A program made the position numbers and the translations under genes. A DNA stretch of 41,254 nt from Oscillospiraceae bacterium (GTDB taxonomy: Bacteria > Bacillota > Clostridia > Oscillospirales > Oscillospiraceae): contig JAHHRV010000019.1 in the NCBI GenBank assembly GCA_020025595.1, positions 1 to 41,254 of the forward strand, given 5' to 3'. Under the pieces are notes generated by a model that was not told where the DNA came from, did no database searches, and worked only from the letters and a program-made list of their open reading frames with translations. Positions 39,486-41,254 of the stretch are shown here, in pieces (position 1 is the first letter of the stretch; every line of letters begins with the position of its first letter).

Positions 39486-40316
39486 TCAGATGGTTTGCCA
39501 GTGGCTGATCATCCGGTTCAGCACGCCGCCGAACAGCAGAATCATCACGCAGATATAAAGCCACAACATACCCAGCGCAAGCGCATACACGGAGCCATAG
39601 ATGTTTTCATACACATGCAGCTGCTGCACATACACCGAGAACAGATTTGAAAATGCCTGCCAGCCCACTGCTACCATCGCAGCACCGGGGAGGCTGCTCC
39701 AAAACCGGTTGCGCCGGTTGGGAAGCACCATATAAATCGCCGTGAACACCAAAATCTGGATGCTCAGCAGCAGCAAAAACCGCACATCGATCATGTGCAC
39801 CAGCCACTGAACCACAGGCATATCCACACCGTTGAGCCAGTTGGAAATCGCCCTGCCGAACACGTGCAGCACCAGCGTCATAATCAGCACCAGCAAAAAT
39901 GCAAAGGTGTACACCACACTGATGAGCCGGGTATATAGATATCCTCGGTCTTCCCGCACGCCGTAGACATGGTTCAGGCCCGTGAGCAATCCGTAAACGC
40001 CCCGGCTGGAGGACCACAGCGCCGTCAGAGCCGACACCGAAATCACCATTCCGGAGGAATTGTAATAGGTGTTGACAATCAGCCGCTCTGCCGCCGGCAT
40101 CAGCGCTGCAGGAAGAAGGTTTTCCAGCACCTCGATCAGGTCATTTGCAGACAGGCTGGTGTAGCGCAGAGATGCCAGAATCAGCAGCAGTGCAGGAAAA
40201 ATCATCAGCACCAGAAAGTAGCAGGCATTGGCCGCATACACCGGGATCTGCATATCTGCGATTGTATGAACCAGATTCACCGCCGAGGCGAATCGCCGTT
40301 TTTGTTTCTGTTGCAT
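39486..40316 (-). CDS. YihY/BrkB family inner-membrane protein
   Basis: 276-aa integral membrane protein of the YihY/virulence-factor BrkB family (formerly mislabelled ribonuclease BN), function unsettled. About six helices are visible, beginning YAANACYFLVLMIFPALLLIL, and the family's conserved central segment appears as ISVSALTALWSSSRGVYGLLTGLNHVYGV. Later helices are FAFLLVLIMTLVLHVFG, LLLLSIQILVFTAIYMVLPN and ALGMLWLYICVMILLFGGVLN. The start has AAGGAGG 7 bases upstream. It lies 83 bp before the DUF5685 gene and could be cotranscribed with it. Confidence 0.9.
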   Translation of the reverse strand: MQQKQKRRFASAVNLVHTIADMQIPVYAANACYFLVLMIFPALLLILASLRYTSLSANDLIEVLENLLPAALMPAAERLIVNTYYNSSGMVISVSALTALWSSSRGVYGLLTGLNHVYGVREDRGYLYTRLISVVYTFAFLLVLIMTLVLHVFGRAISNWLNGVDMPVVQWLVHMIDVRFLLLLSIQILVFTAIYMVLPNRRNRFWSSLPGAAMVAVGWQAFSNLFSVYVQQLHVYENIYGSVYALALGMLWLYICVMILLFGGVLNRMISHWQTI

Positions 40317-40375
40317 ATTTCCCCTCCTTGCACCTATATCCTATGCATATGACCGCAGGATATGCTCAAAGCGAG

Positions 40376-40403
40376 AAAAGGGAACCGAAAAACGGTTCCC
40401 TTT
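40376..40403 (-). terminator. Terminator after the FakA-type gene
   Basis: On the minus strand AAAGGGAACCG, loop TTTTT, CGGTTCCCTTT (40377-40403), then a short T-rich end. 15 bp after the stop codon. Confidence 0.82.
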
Positions 40404-40418
40404 ATGATTGTTTCGGAT

Positions 40419-41254
40419 TTATTCCGCAGAAATCATGTAGTAGTAAACAGGCTGACCGCCGCGCAGCAGATTGACATCTGCATCGGGGCAAATCTCTGCA
40501 AACAGATCTGCAGTCTTCTGGGCATACTTTTCCTGAATATCTTCGCCATAGTAAATGGTGATGTATTCCTTGCCCTCATCCCGGACCTTCTCAGCCAGGC
40601 TGCGCAGCAGGACCTTGATGTCCCGGCTGGTGCCGAACAGAGCGCTGCCGTACATGGCCAGGTAGTCACCCTCGTGGATGTCGTAACCGTCGAAATCGGA
40701 GTTACGGGCAGCATAGGTGATCTGCATGGTCTCAACGGTAGCCATAGCCTCGGTCATGGCCTCCACATTCTCCTCAACCTCGCCCTCGGGGTTGAAGCTC
40801 AGCATAGCGGTGATGCCCTGAGGAACAGTCTTGGTCGGGATTACCACAACCTTCTTCTCAGTCAGCTCATCCACCTGCTCGGCTGCCATAATGATGTTCT
40901 TGTTGTTGGGCAGAACAAACACAGTCTCAGCAGGGACCTTGTTCACAGCGGTCAGGATGTCCTGAGTGCTGGGGTTCATGGTCTGACCGCCGGAGATGAT
41001 GCCATCAACGCCCAGGTTCTGGAACACATCAGCCAGGCCGTCACCGGCACAGACACTGACAACGCCCAGAGGCTTCACGGGCTCGGCGATCTGAGGAGCC
41101 AGTTCCTGCTCGCTCATGATCTTCTCGGTGTGCTGCAGGCGCATATTCTCGATCTTGACGGTAACAAAGGAACCGTACTTCAGGCCCTCCTGCAGTGCGA
41201 TGCCGGGGTCATTGGTATGGACATGGACCTTGATGATCTCCTCATCGTCCACCA
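40419..41254 (-). CDS. fakA: DAK2-domain fatty acid kinase FakA-type protein, C-terminal part
   Basis: Partial at the right edge: the frame is open to the last base, and the GTG at 41252 is internal. The visible 277 residues match the middle and C-terminal domains of FakA/YloV: DDEEIIKVHVHTNDPG, the LGVVSVCAGDGLADVFQNLGVDGIISGGQTMNPS segment and FVLPNNKNIIMAA, followed by the C-terminal DegV-like-contact domain with YYGED. The ATP-binding DhaL domain lies outside the window. FakA phosphorylates a fatty acid held by a DegV-family FakB protein; such a protein is encoded at 37035-37883. In many Firmicutes fakA follows an asp23 gene, which could not be seen here. Confidence 0.92.
   Translation of the reverse strand, partial: VDDEEIIKVHVHTNDPGIALQEGLKYGSFVTVKIENMRLQHTEKIMSEQELAPQIAEPVKPLGVVSVCAGDGLADVFQNLGVDGIISGGQTMNPSTQDILTAVNKVPAETVFVLPNNKNIIMAAEQVDELTEKKVVVIPTKTVPQGITAMLSFNPEGEVEENVEAMTEAMATVETMQITYAARNSDFDGYDIHEGDYLAMYGSALFGTSRDIKVLLRSLAEKVRDEGKEYITIYYGEDIQEKYAQKTADLFAEICPDADVNLLRGGQPVYYYMISAE

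Overview
The window looks like a chromosomal segment of an anaerobic Gram-positive gut clostridium, most likely of the Oscillospiraceae/Ruminococcaceae group. The evidence is strong AGGAGG-type ribosome binding sites, many intrinsic terminators, consensus TTGACA/TATAAT promoters, a perfect CIRCE element before clpB, and families typical of these bacteria (DegV/FakA, DUF5685 next to a J-domain protein, an EF-G2-like factor, Thr-Glu-Pro-rich linkers in secreted proteins). The genus cannot be fixed from sequence alone. There is no rRNA, CRISPR array, insertion sequence or prophage.

Left part (1-2.9 kb): the 3' end of a secreted CAP-domain protein, tRNA-Ala(GGC) on the minus strand, and a MATE efflux pump. 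The pump's leader folds as a purine-type riboswitch overlapping an intrinsic terminator.

Central part (2.9-24.3 kb): a surface and secretion island. On the minus strand an exopolysaccharide-control operon runs from a perfect consensus promoter: ABC exporter, CpsB-type phosphatase, a membrane-anchored Ig-like protein, and two tandem Wzc-like tyrosine kinases. Upstream, also on the minus strand, lies a RiPP-like cluster: a 1401-aa von Willebrand A-domain surface protein, an 89-aa four-cysteine candidate precursor, an intrinsic terminator, then an HPr-kinase-like protein, a radical SAM/SPASM enzyme, a membrane-anchored beta-rich protein, a PqqD-like recognition protein and a nucleotidyltransferase. 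Divergent from the VWA gene are a secreted X-Pro dipeptidyl-peptidase (S15) and a small S26 peptidase with a Ser-His arrangement. Then come a phosphoglycosyltransferase and a GT4 glycosyltransferase. I infer that the cluster makes a radical-SAM-modified, possibly phosphorylated or nucleotidylated, secreted peptide tied to the cell envelope. This is the strongest candidate for an undescribed system here.

Right part (24.7-41.3 kb): mostly housekeeping and stress genes: an MscS channel, ClpB under CIRCE control, FtsH, RlmB, a degenerate P-type-ATPase-like membrane protein without the DKTGT motif, an EF-G2-like GTPase, a MarR repressor with a perfect 13-bp palindromic operator in an operon with a DegV (FakB-type) protein, a Cys-tailed J-domain protein with a DUF5685 partner, a YihY/BrkB membrane protein, and the C-terminal part of a FakA-type fatty acid kinase cut by the window edge.
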